Shown here piece after piece: positions 50,167-61,808 of a stretch of 64,000 bases of DNA. Position 1 is the first letter of the stretch. Every line of letters starts with the position of its first letter. The stretch comes from Streptomyces sulphureus DSM 40104 (GTDB lineage: Bacteria; Actinomycetota; Actinomycetes; Streptomycetales; Streptomycetaceae), in the NCBI RefSeq assembly GCF_000381025.1, contig NZ_KB905816.1, positions 496,001 through 560,000 of the forward strand, written 5' to 3'. A program made the translations under genes and the position numbers. The notes under the pieces were generated by a model. It was not told where the DNA came from. It worked only from the letters and a program-made list of their open reading frames with translations, and did not search any database.

Positions 50167-50778
50167 ATGCCCGCGAAGGCGTCGTCCGCAGGGCTGCGGG
50201 AGCAGAAGAAGTCGGAGACCCGCAACGCTCTCCGCCGAGCAGCCGTCCGGCTCTACGCCGAGAAGAGTCCGGCCGCGGTGACCGTGCAGGACATCTGCGC
50301 AGCCGCCGGCGTCTCCACGCGGACCTTCTTCAACTACTTCGAGACCAAGGACGACGCCGTCTTCGACTGGGACCGGCGGCTGAGCGCGCAGCTCGTCGAC
50401 GCGTACCTCAAGCGCCCCGCGGCGGAACCCCCCTTCGACGCACTGCGGCGGACGCTGGGCACCGCCGTCCCGCTCCTCGTCGCCGACCCGGGATGGCGCG
50501 AGCGCCGGCGCCTGCTGCGCGCGCATCCCGAGCTCGTGCCGAAGCTGCTGCACAGCAACAGCCATATGGCGGAGGTGCTCGCCGAAGCCGTCGCCGAGCG
50601 CACCGGCCTGCGGCCCGACGACCTCTACCCGCGGCTCCTCGCGGGGGCCGGACTCACCGCGCTCCGCGCCGCGCTGCGCCGCTGGGACCCGGAGGCGTCC
50701 GACGCCGCGCTGCTCGACCTCCTCGACGAGGCGTTCGGGATGCTCGCCACGGGCCTCGCCGACCCCCGCGGCGACTGA
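50167..50778 (+). CDS. TetR-family regulator
   Basis: 203 aa. The N-terminal HTH is KSETRNALRRAAVRLYAEKS, then VTVQDICAAAGVSTRTFFNY and FETKDDAVF, a standard TetR DNA-binding domain. The C-terminal ligand domain is helical. The divergent DUF3533-like gene and the palindrome between them indicate local autorepression. Similar TetR/membrane-protein pairs give resistance to hydrophobic compounds in actinobacteria. Confidence 0.92.
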   Translation: MPAKASSAGLREQKKSETRNALRRAAVRLYAEKSPAAVTVQDICAAAGVSTRTFFNYFETKDDAVFDWDRRLSAQLVDAYLKRPAAEPPFDALRRTLGTAVPLLVADPGWRERRRLLRAHPELVPKLLHSNSHMAEVLAEAVAERTGLRPDDLYPRLLAGAGLTALRAALRRWDPEASDAALLDLLDEAFGMLATGLADPRGD

Positions 50779-50786
50779 CGCGACTC

Positions 50787-51848
50787 TCACGTCCCGCCTC
50801 CGGCGAGCACCTCGCGCACGTCGAACTCCACGGGTTCGTCGAGCTGTTCGTACGTGCAGCTCGACGGCTCGCGGTCGGGGCGCCAGCGCAGAAAGCGTGT
50901 GGTGTGCCGGAAGCGGCCCTGCTGGGTGTGGTCGTAGGCGACCTCGCAGACGCGCTCGGGGCGCACGGGCTCCCACTCCCTGCTCTTCTCCGCGTTCCAG
51001 CGCGTGGGGGCGCCGGGCAGGCGGCGCTGCTCGTGGGCGGATTCGTCCCGCCAGTCCGCCCACGGGTGGCCGGCGAGCGGGACGGCGAGCGGCTCCAGTT
51101 CAGCCGTCACCTCGCGCCACTTCGCTGCACCGAACGACGAGCAGACGCCGACGTACTCCAGGGTCTCGCCCGAGCAGAGCCCCAGCAGCAGGGCGCCCGG
51201 GCTGCTGCCCTTGCCCCGGCGGAGTCCGCCGACGACGCACTCGGCGGTGCGCTCGTGCTTCACCTTCGCCATGGCGCGCTCACCGGGACGGTAGGGGCCG
51301 TCGGGGGGTTTGGCGACCACGCCGTCGAGCCCGGCGCCCTCGAAGCGGTCGAACCAGCGCCTGGCGAGGTCGAGTCGGTCGGTTGCGGGGGCGAGGAAGA
51401 GCGGCGGTGCGACGTCGTGGAGGGCCTCGGTGAGGAGGCGTCTGCGCTCGTGCTGGGGGAGGTCGAGCGCGGAGGTGTCCCCCACGGCGAGGAGGTCGAA
51501 GACGACGAGGGCTGCCGGCTGCTCCTCGGCGAGGCGGCGTACGCGGGAGGCCGCCGGGTGGATGCGCTCGGAGAGGGCGTCGAAGTCGAGTCGCGGGCCG
51601 CGGGCGACGACGATCTCGCCGTCGAGGACGCAGCGCGGTGGGAGCTGCTCGGTGCACTCGGCGACGAGTTCGGGGAAGTAGCGCGTGAGGGACTTGCCCG
51701 TGCGGCTGCCGAGCTCCACTTCGCGGCCGTCGCGGAAGACGAGCGCCCGGAAGCCGTCCCACTTCGCCTCGTACTGCATGCCGGGCGGGATGCGGGCGAC
51801 GGCCTTGGCGAGCATCGGTTTCAGCGGAGGCATCACCGGCAGGTCCAC
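50787..51848 (-). CDS. ATP-dependent DNA ligase (LigC/LigD-like)
   Basis: 353 aa from a GTG at 51848 (an ATG five codons later is possible). The adenylation lysine is K29 in YEAKWDGFRAL; downstream motifs are RCVLDGEIVV, LVVFDLLAVG, GVVAKPPDGPY and MAKVKHERTAECVV. An OB-fold C-terminus ends with CEVAYDHTQQGRFRHTTRF. Length fits the short actinobacterial ligases of the LigC type used in end joining or stationary-phase repair. Divergent from a second ligase gene 101 bases away. Confidence 0.92.
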   Translation of the reverse strand: MDLPVMPPLKPMLAKAVARIPPGMQYEAKWDGFRALVFRDGREVELGSRTGKSLTRYFPELVAECTEQLPPRCVLDGEIVVARGPRLDFDALSERIHPAASRVRRLAEEQPAALVVFDLLAVGDTSALDLPQHERRRLLTEALHDVAPPLFLAPATDRLDLARRWFDRFEGAGLDGVVAKPPDGPYRPGERAMAKVKHERTAECVVGGLRRGKGSSPGALLLGLCSGETLEYVGVCSSFGAAKWREVTAELEPLAVPLAGHPWADWRDESAHEQRRLPGAPTRWNAEKSREWEPVRPERVCEVAYDHTQQGRFRHTTRFLRWRPDREPSSCTYEQLDEPVEFDVREVLAGGGT

Positions 51849-51949
51849 ACCGCGATTCTGCGGTCCCGAGCCGCCTCCCGCGCGCCGGAGGCGTCCGTCC
51901 GCGCGCACGTCCCCGGGTGCGCGGGGGCGATCCGCGCCACCATGGGGGC

Positions 51950-53482
51950 ATGTTGCTCGCCGAGATCGCCCGCACGTCGCGCGAGGTCGCCGAGGCGGCG
52001 GCCCGTTCGGTGAAGACGGAGCTTCTTGCGCGTCTCTTCCGGGAGACGGCCCCGGAGGAGGCGCCGCTCGTCGTCACCTACCTCGCAGGACGACTGCCGC
52101 AGCGCCGCACCGGCGTCGGCTGGAGCTCGCTGCGCGAGCTGCCGCCACCGGCCTCGGAGGCGCGGCTCACCGTCGCAGGGACGGACGGCGCCCTCGACGC
52201 CGTGGCCGCCGTCTCGGGGAAGGGCGCGCAGGCCGAACGGGCGCGCCTCGTCGCTGAGTTGATGGGCCGGGCGACCGCGGAGGAGCAGTGGTTCCTCGTA
52301 CGGCTGCTCACCGGCGAGCTGCGCCAGGGCGCGCTCGACGCGCTCGCCGTCGAGGGGCTGGCGGCGGCCGGCGGGGCGGAGCCGGGCGAGGTGCGGCGGG
52401 CCGTGATGCTCGGCGGTTCGCTCGGTGCCGTCGCCCGGCGGCTGCTCGCCGAAGGGCGGGCCGTGCTGCCGGAGTTCGGTCTGGAGGTGGGGCGCCCCGT
52501 GCTGCCGATGCTGGCGCAGCCGGCGGACGGCGTCGAGGAGGCGGTGGCGCGGCTGGGCGCGTGCGCCGTGGAGGAGAAGCTCGACGGCATCCGGGTGCAG
52601 GTCCACAAGGACGGCGACGACGTGCGCGTCTACACCCGCACGCTCGACGAGATCACCGACCGGCTGCCCGAGGTGGTCGAGGCGGCCGGGGAGGTCGCGG
52701 CCGAGCGCGTCGTGCTCGACGGCGAGGTGATCGCACTGGACGCGGAGAGCGGCAGGCCGCGGCCCTTCCAGGAGACGTCGGGGCGCGTCGGGTCGCGTCT
52801 GGACGTCCCCGCGGCAGGCGCCGCGCTTCCCGTCTCGCCGGTCTTCTTCGATGTACTCGCGCTCGGCGACCGGGAGTTGATCGACCTGACCGCCGCGGAG
52901 CGCCACCGGGCGCTCCGCGACGTGGTGCCGGAGCGCCTCCGGGTGCGGCGGCTGGAGCTGCCCGACGCGCCCGAAGCGGCCGTGCGCGCAAGGGAGTTCG
53001 TCGACGACGTGCTGGAGCGCGGCCACGAGGGCGTCGTCGTCAAGGCGCTCGACTCGACCTACTCGGCGGGCCGGCGCGGCGCCTCCTGGCTGAAGGCGAA
53101 GCCGGTGCACACGCTCGACCTGGTGGTGCTGGGCGCCGAGTGGGGACACGGCAGACGCTCCGGCACCCTCTCCAACCTGCATCTGGGCGCCCTCGCCGAG
53201 GACGGTTCCTTCGTGATGCTCGGCAAGACCTTCAAGGGGCTGACCGACGCGCTCCTCGCCTGGCAGACGGAGCGCTTGCAGGCGTCGGCCGTCGAAGAGC
53301 ACCGATGGGGGGTGCGGGTGCGGCCCGAACTCGTCGTGGAGATCGCCTTCGACGGGGTGCAGCGATCGACCCGCTACCCGGCGGGCGTGACGCTGCGGTT
53401 CGCGAGGGTGCTGCGGTACCGCGATGACAAGCGCGCCGAGGACGCCGACACGGTGGCGAGCGTACGGGCGCTGCTGAGGTGA
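51950..53482 (+). CDS. ATP-dependent DNA ligase (LigB-like)
   Basis: 510 aa from the ATG at 51950. The N-terminal DNA-binding domain is followed by the adenylation lysine K210 in VEEKLDGIRVQ, ERVVLDGEVIAL, FFDVLALGDRELID, EGVVVKALDSTYSAG and WLKAKPVHTLDLVVLG, then the OB-fold (VEIAFDGVQRSTRYPAGVTL). Length and layout fit actinobacterial LigB. These enzymes back up the NAD-dependent LigA in repair. Confidence 0.95.
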   Translation: MLLAEIARTSREVAEAAARSVKTELLARLFRETAPEEAPLVVTYLAGRLPQRRTGVGWSSLRELPPPASEARLTVAGTDGALDAVAAVSGKGAQAERARLVAELMGRATAEEQWFLVRLLTGELRQGALDALAVEGLAAAGGAEPGEVRRAVMLGGSLGAVARRLLAEGRAVLPEFGLEVGRPVLPMLAQPADGVEEAVARLGACAVEEKLDGIRVQVHKDGDDVRVYTRTLDEITDRLPEVVEAAGEVAAERVVLDGEVIALDAESGRPRPFQETSGRVGSRLDVPAAGAALPVSPVFFDVLALGDRELIDLTAAERHRALRDVVPERLRVRRLELPDAPEAAVRAREFVDDVLERGHEGVVVKALDSTYSAGRRGASWLKAKPVHTLDLVVLGAEWGHGRRSGTLSNLHLGALAEDGSFVMLGKTFKGLTDALLAWQTERLQASAVEEHRWGVRVRPELVVEIAFDGVQRSTRYPAGVTLRFARVLRYRDDKRAEDADTVASVRALLR

Positions 53483-53506
53483 TCCGCTGGGCAACGCGCC
53501 GCCGGC

Positions 53507-53917
53507 TCAGGGGAGTTCGTCCCGGATGCGGCGGGCCGTCTCGGCTGCCGCTGCCTCGTCGGGGTAGCGGGAGCGCGGCCAGAAGAAGCCGCGCAGGCCG
53601 TCCTTGGGGTTCCGGGGGACGACGTGGAAGTGCAGGTGCGGGACGGACTGGCTGACGCGGTTGTTCGCCGCGACGAACGAACCCGCGGAGCCCGTCCCCC
53701 GCTGGACGGCGCCTGCGACCGCCTGCACCCGGGCGAAGTAGCCGGGGAGCGCGCTCGCCGGCAGGTCGGTGAGCGTCTCCACGTGCACGGGGGGCACGAC
53801 GAGCGTGTGTCCGAAGAAGAGGGGACGACGGTCGAGGAAGGCGACGGCGTCCGCGTCGCGCTGGACCAGGTGGGCCTCGGCGCGGCCGGCGACGATCTCG
53901 CAGAAAGGGCACTCCAC
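53507..53917 (-). CDS. HIT-family nucleotide hydrolase
   Basis: 136 aa. The N-terminal Cys pair (MECPFCEIV) belongs to HIT proteins. The histidine triad HxHxH is H94, H96, H98 (PHLHFHVVPR). It hydrolyses adenylated or dinucleoside compounds. Located just after the ligase gene on the opposite strand; a link to ligase adenylates is possible but unproven. Confidence 0.93.
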   Translation of the reverse strand: MECPFCEIVAGRAEAHLVQRDADAVAFLDRRPLFFGHTLVVPPVHVETLTDLPASALPGYFARVQAVAGAVQRGTGSAGSFVAANNRVSQSVPHLHFHVVPRNPKDGLRGFFWPRSRYPDEAAAAETARRIRDELP

Positions 53918-53978
53918 GGGGCCCAGTCAACCGCGTCGGCGGGCGGCACGCACGCGGCGGGCCGCCCGCCCGGCGGCG

Positions 53979-54806
53979 TCAGTTGAGCGTGTCCGGGTCG
54001 GGTCCGACGCGCTCGCCCGTCTCCAGCGCGGTGAGCGCCTGCACCTCCGAGTCCTCCAGCCGGAAGTCGAGGACGTCGAGGTTCTCCGCCATCCTGGAGG
54101 GCGTCACCGACTTGGGGATCGCCACGTTGCCGAGTTCGAGCTGCCAGCGGAGCACCGTCTGCGCCGGGGTCTTGCCGTGCGACTCCGCGATGCGCCGCAC
54201 CAGCGGGTCGTCGAGGACGCCGTTGTTCCGCCCGAGCGGCGACCATGCCTCGGTGGCGATGCCGTGCTCGGCGTGGAAGGCGCGCAGCGCGTCCTGCTGG
54301 AGCCGCGGGTGCAGCTCGATCTGGTTGACGGCGGGGACGATGTCGGTCTCCTCGAGGAGCCGCCTGAGGTGCTGCGTCTGGAAGTTGGAGACGCCGATCG
54401 CCTTGGCGCGGCCCTGCCGCTGGATCTCCTCGAAGGCGCGCCAGGTCTCGACGTACGCGTCCTTCGCGGGCGCCGGCCAGTGGATCAGGTAGAGGTCGAC
54501 GTAGTCGAGGCCGAGGTTGGCGAGCGAGGTGTCGAAGGCGCGGAGCGCCGTGTCGTAGCCCTGCTCGGTGTTCCACAGCTTGGTGGTGACGAAGAGTTCC
54601 TTGCGGGGGATGCCGGAGGCGGCGACGGCGCGGCCCGTGCCCTCCTCGTTGGCGTAGAGCGCAGCCGTGTCGATGCTGCGGTAGCCGAGTTCGAGGGCCT
54701 TGCCGACCGCGGTGGCGGCCTCGTCGTCCGGCACCTGGTAGACGCCGAAGCCGAGCTGCGGCATCTTCGTGCCGTTGTTGAGCGTGAGGGCGGGGACGCT
54801 GGTCAC
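53979..54806 (-). CDS. Aldo/keto reductase
   Basis: 275 aa from a GTG at 54806 with AGG upstream. The catalytic tetrad is D46, Y51, K76 and H109 (SIDTAALYANE, TTKLWN, LIHWP). The NADPH-binding end is SVTPSRMAENLDVLDFRLED. It reduces carbonyl compounds, typical of 2,5-diketo-D-gluconate reductase-like members in Streptomyces. Single gene between HIT and TetR. Confidence 0.95.
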   Translation of the reverse strand: MTSVPALTLNNGTKMPQLGFGVYQVPDDEAATAVGKALELGYRSIDTAALYANEEGTGRAVAASGIPRKELFVTTKLWNTEQGYDTALRAFDTSLANLGLDYVDLYLIHWPAPAKDAYVETWRAFEEIQRQGRAKAIGVSNFQTQHLRRLLEETDIVPAVNQIELHPRLQQDALRAFHAEHGIATEAWSPLGRNNGVLDDPLVRRIAESHGKTPAQTVLRWQLELGNVAIPKSVTPSRMAENLDVLDFRLEDSEVQALTALETGERVGPDPDTLN

Positions 54807-54889
54807 GATGGAAACCTCATGGTGCTTACGGTGATCGGCTTTCCCCGCCATTCACGCACACTTCGCGCCGGACCGCCCACGCGGGCCCT

Positions 54890-55696
54890 TCAGTCCCCGG
54901 CGGAGGCCCGCGCGACGGCGCGCTCGACACCGTCGAGGAGAAGGCCGACACCGTGGGCGAAGTCGGCCGCCGCGTCGTCCTGGGGACCGACTTCGCCCGG
55001 AGCCCCGGCCGGCTGCTCCAGCTCGCCGGAGCGGAGGAGGGCGGTGAGCGCGGGAAAGCGTTCGGCGTCGGTGACGCGGCGGAGCATGTCGGTGTACCAG
55101 CCCATCATGGTGCGGTCCGCGTTCTCTTCAGCGGGTTCGCCGCCGGATGCGCCGGGGCGACCGGCTGCCGCCGCGATGTCCGCCATGACGCGCACCTGCC
55201 CCCGTACGTAGGCGTCGAGGACGGTGAGGACGGCGAGCCGCTCGCCCTGGTCGAGCGGTGTGCCGCCGAGGCGGCGGAGGCCCTGTTCCATCCATGCGAC
55301 GCCGTTGGGGCCGAGCGGAGGGGACTCGACGGGGATGCGCAGCGTCCACGGGCGCCGGACCGCGACCTCGCGGAGGCCCCACGCCCACGCCTCCAGCCTC
55401 TCGCGCCATCCGCCGCTCGCCGGCTCCTCGGGCGGAGGCCCGGCGGCCGCGTCGTGCATGAGCAGGTACAGGTCCTGCTTGGCGGCGACGTAACGGTACA
55501 GGGCCATCGTCGAGGCGCCGACCTCCTTCGCGACACGTCCCATGGAGACGGCGGCGAGCCCTTCGGCGTCCGCGACAGCGACGGCGGCCGCCACGATCCG
55601 CTCGACGCTCAGCCCGGGCACCGGGCCCTTGGGCCTGCGGGGCTGCAACCCCCAGGCGGCCGCCACTCCGCGGGGCAACTCCCCCTGGTCGTGCAT
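54890..55696 (-). CDS. TetR-family regulator of the adjacent ABC exporter
   Basis: 268 aa from the ATG at 55696 behind GGGAG. HTH: LSVERIVAAAVAVADAEGLA, then VSMGRVAKEVGASTMALYRY and VAAKQDLYLLM. The C-terminal part fits the tetracycline-repressor-like C domain. Divergent from a DrrA-type ATPase gene with direct repeats in the 121-base gap, so it very likely represses that exporter. Confidence 0.92.
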   Translation of the reverse strand: MHDQGELPRGVAAAWGLQPRRPKGPVPGLSVERIVAAAVAVADAEGLAAVSMGRVAKEVGASTMALYRYVAAKQDLYLLMHDAAAGPPPEEPASGGWRERLEAWAWGLREVAVRRPWTLRIPVESPPLGPNGVAWMEQGLRRLGGTPLDQGERLAVLTVLDAYVRGQVRVMADIAAAAGRPGASGGEPAEENADRTMMGWYTDMLRRVTDAERFPALTALLRSGELEQPAGAPGEVGPQDDAAADFAHGVGLLLDGVERAVARASAGD

Positions 55697-55743
55697 CACT
55701 TCGCTCCCTTCGCTGGACGGAACAGCCAGCGATGTGTATAGCA

Positions 55744-55797
55744 TACGCGGTAATGCGTAAGGCATACGCAATGACGTGTGCGCCCTACGCGGTAATG
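55744..55797. promoter_or_regulatory. Repeated boxes in the TetR/ABC divergent promoter
   Basis: The 12-bp sequence TACGCGGTAATG occurs at 55744-55755 and again at 55786-55797 (42 bases, about four helical turns). GCATACGC occurs at 55741-55748 and 55762-55769. Together these are probable TetR operators overlapping the promoters. Confidence 0.6.
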
Positions 55798-55817
55798 GGG
55801 GCGCAGAAGGGAACCGC

Positions 55818-56807
55818 ATGCACACGCAGCAGTTGGCGGTGGAGGCCGAAGGGCTCCACCGCAGTTTCGGCGCGGTAGAGGTGCTCGGCGGAGTCGACCT
55901 CGCAGTGCCGCGCGGCAGCGTCTTCGCGCTGCTGGGACCGAACGGCGCAGGGAAGACGACGACCGTCCGCATCCTCGCCACACTCTCCGCGGCCGACTCC
56001 GGCCGCGCCCGCGTCGCCGGGCTCGACGTCCGCTCCCAACGCTCCGCGGTACGGCGGCTGATCAGCCTGACGGGGCAGTACGCGGCCGTCGACGAGGCGC
56101 AGACCGGCGAGGAGAACCTGTGCACCGTCGCCCGGCTGCGGGGCTACCGCGGTCGGGCGGCGCGGCGGCGGGCGGCCGAACTGCTGGAGGAGTTCGGGCT
56201 CGCCGAGGCGGGCGGCCGCCGCGTGGCGACGTACTCGGGCGGCATGCGGCGCCGCCTCGACCTGGCGGCCGGGCTCGTGACGCGGCCCGAGGTCGCCTTC
56301 CTCGACGAGCCGACGACGGGGCTCGACCCGCGCAGCCGCCGGGACCTGTGGGAGCTCGTGGAGGCGCTGGCGCAGGACCCGAAGCATCCCGTGACCGTCT
56401 TCCTCACCACCCAGTACCTGGAGGAGGCCGACCGGCTCGCCGACCGTGTCGCGCTGCTCGACGGGGGCCGTATAGCGGCGTCCGGGACGCCGGAGGAGCT
56501 GAAGGCCCGAGTCGGCGGCGCCCGGTTGGAGTTGACGCTGCGCGATGCGGACGCCTACGCCGACGCACTGCTCCGCCTGGGAGAACGCACACGGGAGGTG
56601 GACCCGGGCGCCCTTACCGTCGCCGTGCCGACCGACGGCAGCGGGCCGCAAGTCCGCGGCCTGCTCGACGAGTTGGACCCGGAGCGCACCGAGGTGGCCC
56701 GGTTCGCCGTGCGCACCGCCACCCTCGACGACGTCTTCCTGAGCCTCACCGGCGGCGCCGCACCGGCCGCCGGCGCTCTCGCAGCAGAGGAGCACGCCCG
56801 TGTCTGA
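55818..56807 (+). CDS. Daunorubicin-resistance-type ABC transporter ATPase
   Basis: 329 aa from the ATG at 55818 behind AAGGGA. Walker A GPNGAGKT at 40-47, signature YSGGMRRRLDLA, Walker B VAFLDEPTTGLDP, and the DrrA-like C-terminal domain (ARFAVRTATLDDVFLSLTGG). It energises the permease encoded next; the end overlaps the permease start by 8 bases. Exported compound unknown. Confidence 0.94.
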   Translation: MHTQQLAVEAEGLHRSFGAVEVLGGVDLAVPRGSVFALLGPNGAGKTTTVRILATLSAADSGRARVAGLDVRSQRSAVRRLISLTGQYAAVDEAQTGEENLCTVARLRGYRGRAARRRAAELLEEFGLAEAGGRRVATYSGGMRRRLDLAAGLVTRPEVAFLDEPTTGLDPRSRRDLWELVEALAQDPKHPVTVFLTTQYLEEADRLADRVALLDGGRIAASGTPEELKARVGGARLELTLRDADAYADALLRLGERTREVDPGALTVAVPTDGSGPQVRGLLDELDPERTEVARFAVRTATLDDVFLSLTGGAAPAAGALAAEEHARV

Positions 56808-57576
56808 GCTCGCACCCCCGCGCGGCGGACTCCTCGCCGACACCGCAGCCCTCGCGGCACGCTCCACCAGGATCAGCACCCGCAACCCGGACGCGGTGCT
56901 CGTCTCGCTGCTTCTGCCGGTGCTGCTGATGATCGTCTTCGTCCACCTCTTCGGCGGGGCGATCAACACCGGTACCGAGTACGTCACGTACGTCGCCCCC
57001 GCGGTCCTCGTGCTCTGCGCGGGGTACGGGGCGTCGATGACCGCGCAGAGCGTCACCTCCGACATGGCGCAGGGCGTCGTGGACCGCTTCCGCTCGATGG
57101 ACGTCGGCGCTGTGCCCTTCCTCGGCGGGCACGTCGCGGCGAGCGCGGCGCGCAACACGGTGGCCGTGCTGGTCGTCGTGGTCGCCGCGGCGCTGATGGG
57201 CTTCCGGGCCGCGGGGAGCCCGCTCGGCTGGCTCGGGGCCGCGGGGCTGCTGCTCGCCTGGATCGTGGCGCTCTCCTGGCTCGCCGCCTGCGTCGGTCTC
57301 GTCGCCAGGTCCGCGGAAGGGGCGGGCGGGTACGGGTTCTTCCTGCTCTTCCTCCCCTACCCGTCGAGCGGCTTCGTGCCGATCGAGACGATGCCGGGGT
57401 GGCTGCGCGGGTTCGCCGAGCACCAGCCGGTGACGCCGCTCATCGAGAGCGTGCGCGCGCTGCTGCTCGGGGAACCGGCGGGCGGGGCCGCGTGGCGGAC
57501 GCTCGCCTGGTGCTGCGGGATACTCGTCTGCTCGGTGGCGCTCAGCGGTGTCCTTTTCCGTCGGCGGAGCCGCTGA
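56800..57576 (+). CDS. ABC-2 permease (DrrB-like)
   Basis: 258 aa from a GTG at 56800 overlapping the ATPase gene. Six transmembrane helices with VLVSLLLPVLLMIVFVHLFG first; the DrrB-like region PSSGFVPIETMPGWLRGF and the QPVTPLIESVRALLLG end are recognisable. It forms the membrane half of the exporter. A strong terminator follows. Confidence 0.93.
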   Translation: MSELAPPRGGLLADTAALAARSTRISTRNPDAVLVSLLLPVLLMIVFVHLFGGAINTGTEYVTYVAPAVLVLCAGYGASMTAQSVTSDMAQGVVDRFRSMDVGAVPFLGGHVAASAARNTVAVLVVVVAAALMGFRAAGSPLGWLGAAGLLLAWIVALSWLAACVGLVARSAEGAGGYGFFLLFLPYPSSGFVPIETMPGWLRGFAEHQPVTPLIESVRALLLGEPAGGAAWRTLAWCCGILVCSVALSGVLFRRRSR

Positions 57577-57582
57577 AGGGGA

Positions 57583-57617
57583 CCCCCAACGCGCCAGGGA
57601 GAGCGACGCGTTGGGGG
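57583..57617. terminator. Hairpin terminator between convergent genes
   Basis: CCCCCAACGCG (57583-57593) and its complement CGCGTTGGGGG (57607-57617) form a perfect 11-bp stem between the exporter permease and the convergent alcohol dehydrogenase. Confidence 0.82.
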
Positions 57618-57639
57618 CGTGCGAGGAGCCGCCGTGCGG

Positions 57640-58674
57640 CTAGGGAACCACGACGGCGCGGCCCTGCACCTCGCCGTCGTGGAGGCGCTGGTAGGCGTGG
57701 GGCGCCTCGTCGAGCGAGTACCGCTCGACATGGATGCTGAGGGTCCCCTGACGGGCGAACTCCAGGACCTCGGCGAGCTCGGCGCGGCTGCCCCAGTACG
57801 GCGACCGCACGGTCGTCTCGTACGGCAGCGTGCCGAAGCCGACGGAGAGGGCACCGCCCGCGATGCCCACGACCGTCACGTCGCCCGCGATGCCGACGCA
57901 CCGGCCGGCGAGCGCGGTGGTGGGCGGGGCGCCGACGAAGTCGAGTACCACCTCGGCGCCTTCGCCACCCGTGAGTTCCATGATCTTCCCCGCGGCGTCC
58001 TCGTCGGAGAGGAACGCCTCGTGCGCGCCGACGGACAGGGCGAGGTCGAGCTTCTTCTCCGCGATGTCGAGCGCGACCACACGCGTCGCCGTCATCGCGC
58101 GCAGCAACTGGATACCGACGTGCCCCAGGCCGCCGGCGCCGATGACCACCGTGGTGCTTCCGGCGACGAGCTTGTCGAGCGAGAGCTTGATCGCGTGGTA
58201 CGGGGTGAGTCCTGCGTCGGTGAGCGGGGCCGTCGTCACCGGGTCGAGGTCGCCGATCGGGACGCAGTGCCGCGCGTCGTCGACGATGAGGTACTCGGCC
58301 ATCGCCCCCGGCGCGCCGAGGCCGGGCGGGAAGATGTGCAACTCCCCTGCGCGCAGGCAGTAGTTCTCCCTGCCCTGCGCGCACATGCGGCAGACGCCGC
58401 ACCCCCAGGGCCCGTAGACGGCGACGTGCTCGCCGACACTCAGCCCCGTGGCGCCTTCGCCGAGCGCCTCGACCCGGCCGACGCCCTCGTGTCCGAGGGT
58501 GAGCGGCAGCGGGAACCCCAACTGGTCCTCGGTGAAGCTCATCACGGCGACGTCGGAGTGGCAGGCGCCGGCGGCGAGCACCTTCAACAGCACCTGGCCC
58601 GGGCCGGGTCGGGGATCGGGGACGGTGACCACGGTGGGCGCAGCTCCGATGCTGGGGTACTGGAGAGCCTTCAT
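57640..58674 (-). CDS. Zinc-dependent alcohol dehydrogenase
   Basis: 344 aa. Catalytic zinc ligands C38-H39 and H62-E63 (GHEGVG), structural zinc C92, C95, C98, C106, and the NAD-binding motif GAGGLGHVG at 179-187. It oxidises alcohols or reduces aldehydes with NAD(P); the substrate is not predictable. Located 32 bases after the ClpC-like gene in the same direction, so it may be cotranscribed with it. Confidence 0.94.
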   Translation of the reverse strand: MKALQYPSIGAAPTVVTVPDPRPGPGQVLLKVLAAGACHSDVAVMSFTEDQLGFPLPLTLGHEGVGRVEALGEGATGLSVGEHVAVYGPWGCGVCRMCAQGRENYCLRAGELHIFPPGLGAPGAMAEYLIVDDARHCVPIGDLDPVTTAPLTDAGLTPYHAIKLSLDKLVAGSTTVVIGAGGLGHVGIQLLRAMTATRVVALDIAEKKLDLALSVGAHEAFLSDEDAAGKIMELTGGEGAEVVLDFVGAPPTTALAGRCVGIAGDVTVVGIAGGALSVGFGTLPYETTVRSPYWGSRAELAEVLEFARQGTLSIHVERYSLDEAPHAYQRLHDGEVQGRAVVVP

Positions 58675-58706
58675 CTTCCTGCCTTTCTCGCGGTGTCGGG
58701 CGCCCG

Positions 58707-61238
<2,532 letters not shown>

Positions 61239-61277
61239 GGGGGCACTCCTGTGGGGTGCGGCCGCGGCCGGGCGGTG

Positions 61278-61808
61278 TCACCCCTGGGGTTCGAGGAAGG
61301 TGAGCATCTCGTCCGCGTGCTCCTCCTCCTTGGCGAGGATCGATTCGAGCACCCTGCGGGTCGTCGGGTCGGCGGCACCGATCCAGTTGATCATCTCGGT
61401 GTAGGAGGCGATGGCCACGCGCTCGGCGACCAGGTTCTCCCTGATCATCTGCTTGAGGTCGTCCGCCGTCCGGTACTCGGAGTGCGCCCTGCCCGTGAGC
61501 TGCGAGGGGTCGAGCAGCGGGCTTCCGCCGAGCTGCACGATGCGGTTGGAGAGCCGGTCCGCGTGCTCCTGCTCCTCGTTGGAGTGCGCCAGGAACTCAC
61601 TCGCGACGGGCTCCGAGTCGAGCCCCTTCGCCGTGAAGTAGTGCTGCCGGTACCGCAGGACGCAAACGGTCTCCGTGGCGAGGGCCGTGTTGAGGAGTTC
61701 GACGACACGGTCGACGTCGGTGCCGTACGACGCGGTGACGGGGCCGCTCATCATGTTCCGGCGAGCCCGGTCCCGGAGCGTGTCGACGTCGGTGAGGAAA
61801 TCGGTCAT
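61278..61808 (-). CDS. Ferritin-like (bacterioferritin/Dps-type) protein
   Basis: 176 aa from the ATG at 61808. The four-helix bundle has iron-ligand residues in LLNTALATETVCVLRYRQHY, SNEEQEHADRLS, ENLVAERVAIASYTEMI and KEEEHADEMLTFL, i.e. two ExxH-type pairs. It probably stores iron or protects against peroxide. It lies upstream of the ClpC-like gene in the same direction, consistent with a stress operon. Confidence 0.9.
   Translation of the reverse strand: MTDFLTDVDTLRDRARRNMMSGPVTASYGTDVDRVVELLNTALATETVCVLRYRQHYFTAKGLDSEPVASEFLAHSNEEQEHADRLSNRIVQLGGSPLLDPSQLTGRAHSEYRTADDLKQMIRENLVAERVAIASYTEMINWIGAADPTTRRVLESILAKEEEHADEMLTFLEPQG

Noticed and set aside
48640..51063. An 807-codon minus-strand frame spanning the membrane-protein and TetR genes
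   Set aside because: It contains long Arg/Pro runs and crosses the promoter region; the DUF3533-like and TetR genes explain the DNA.
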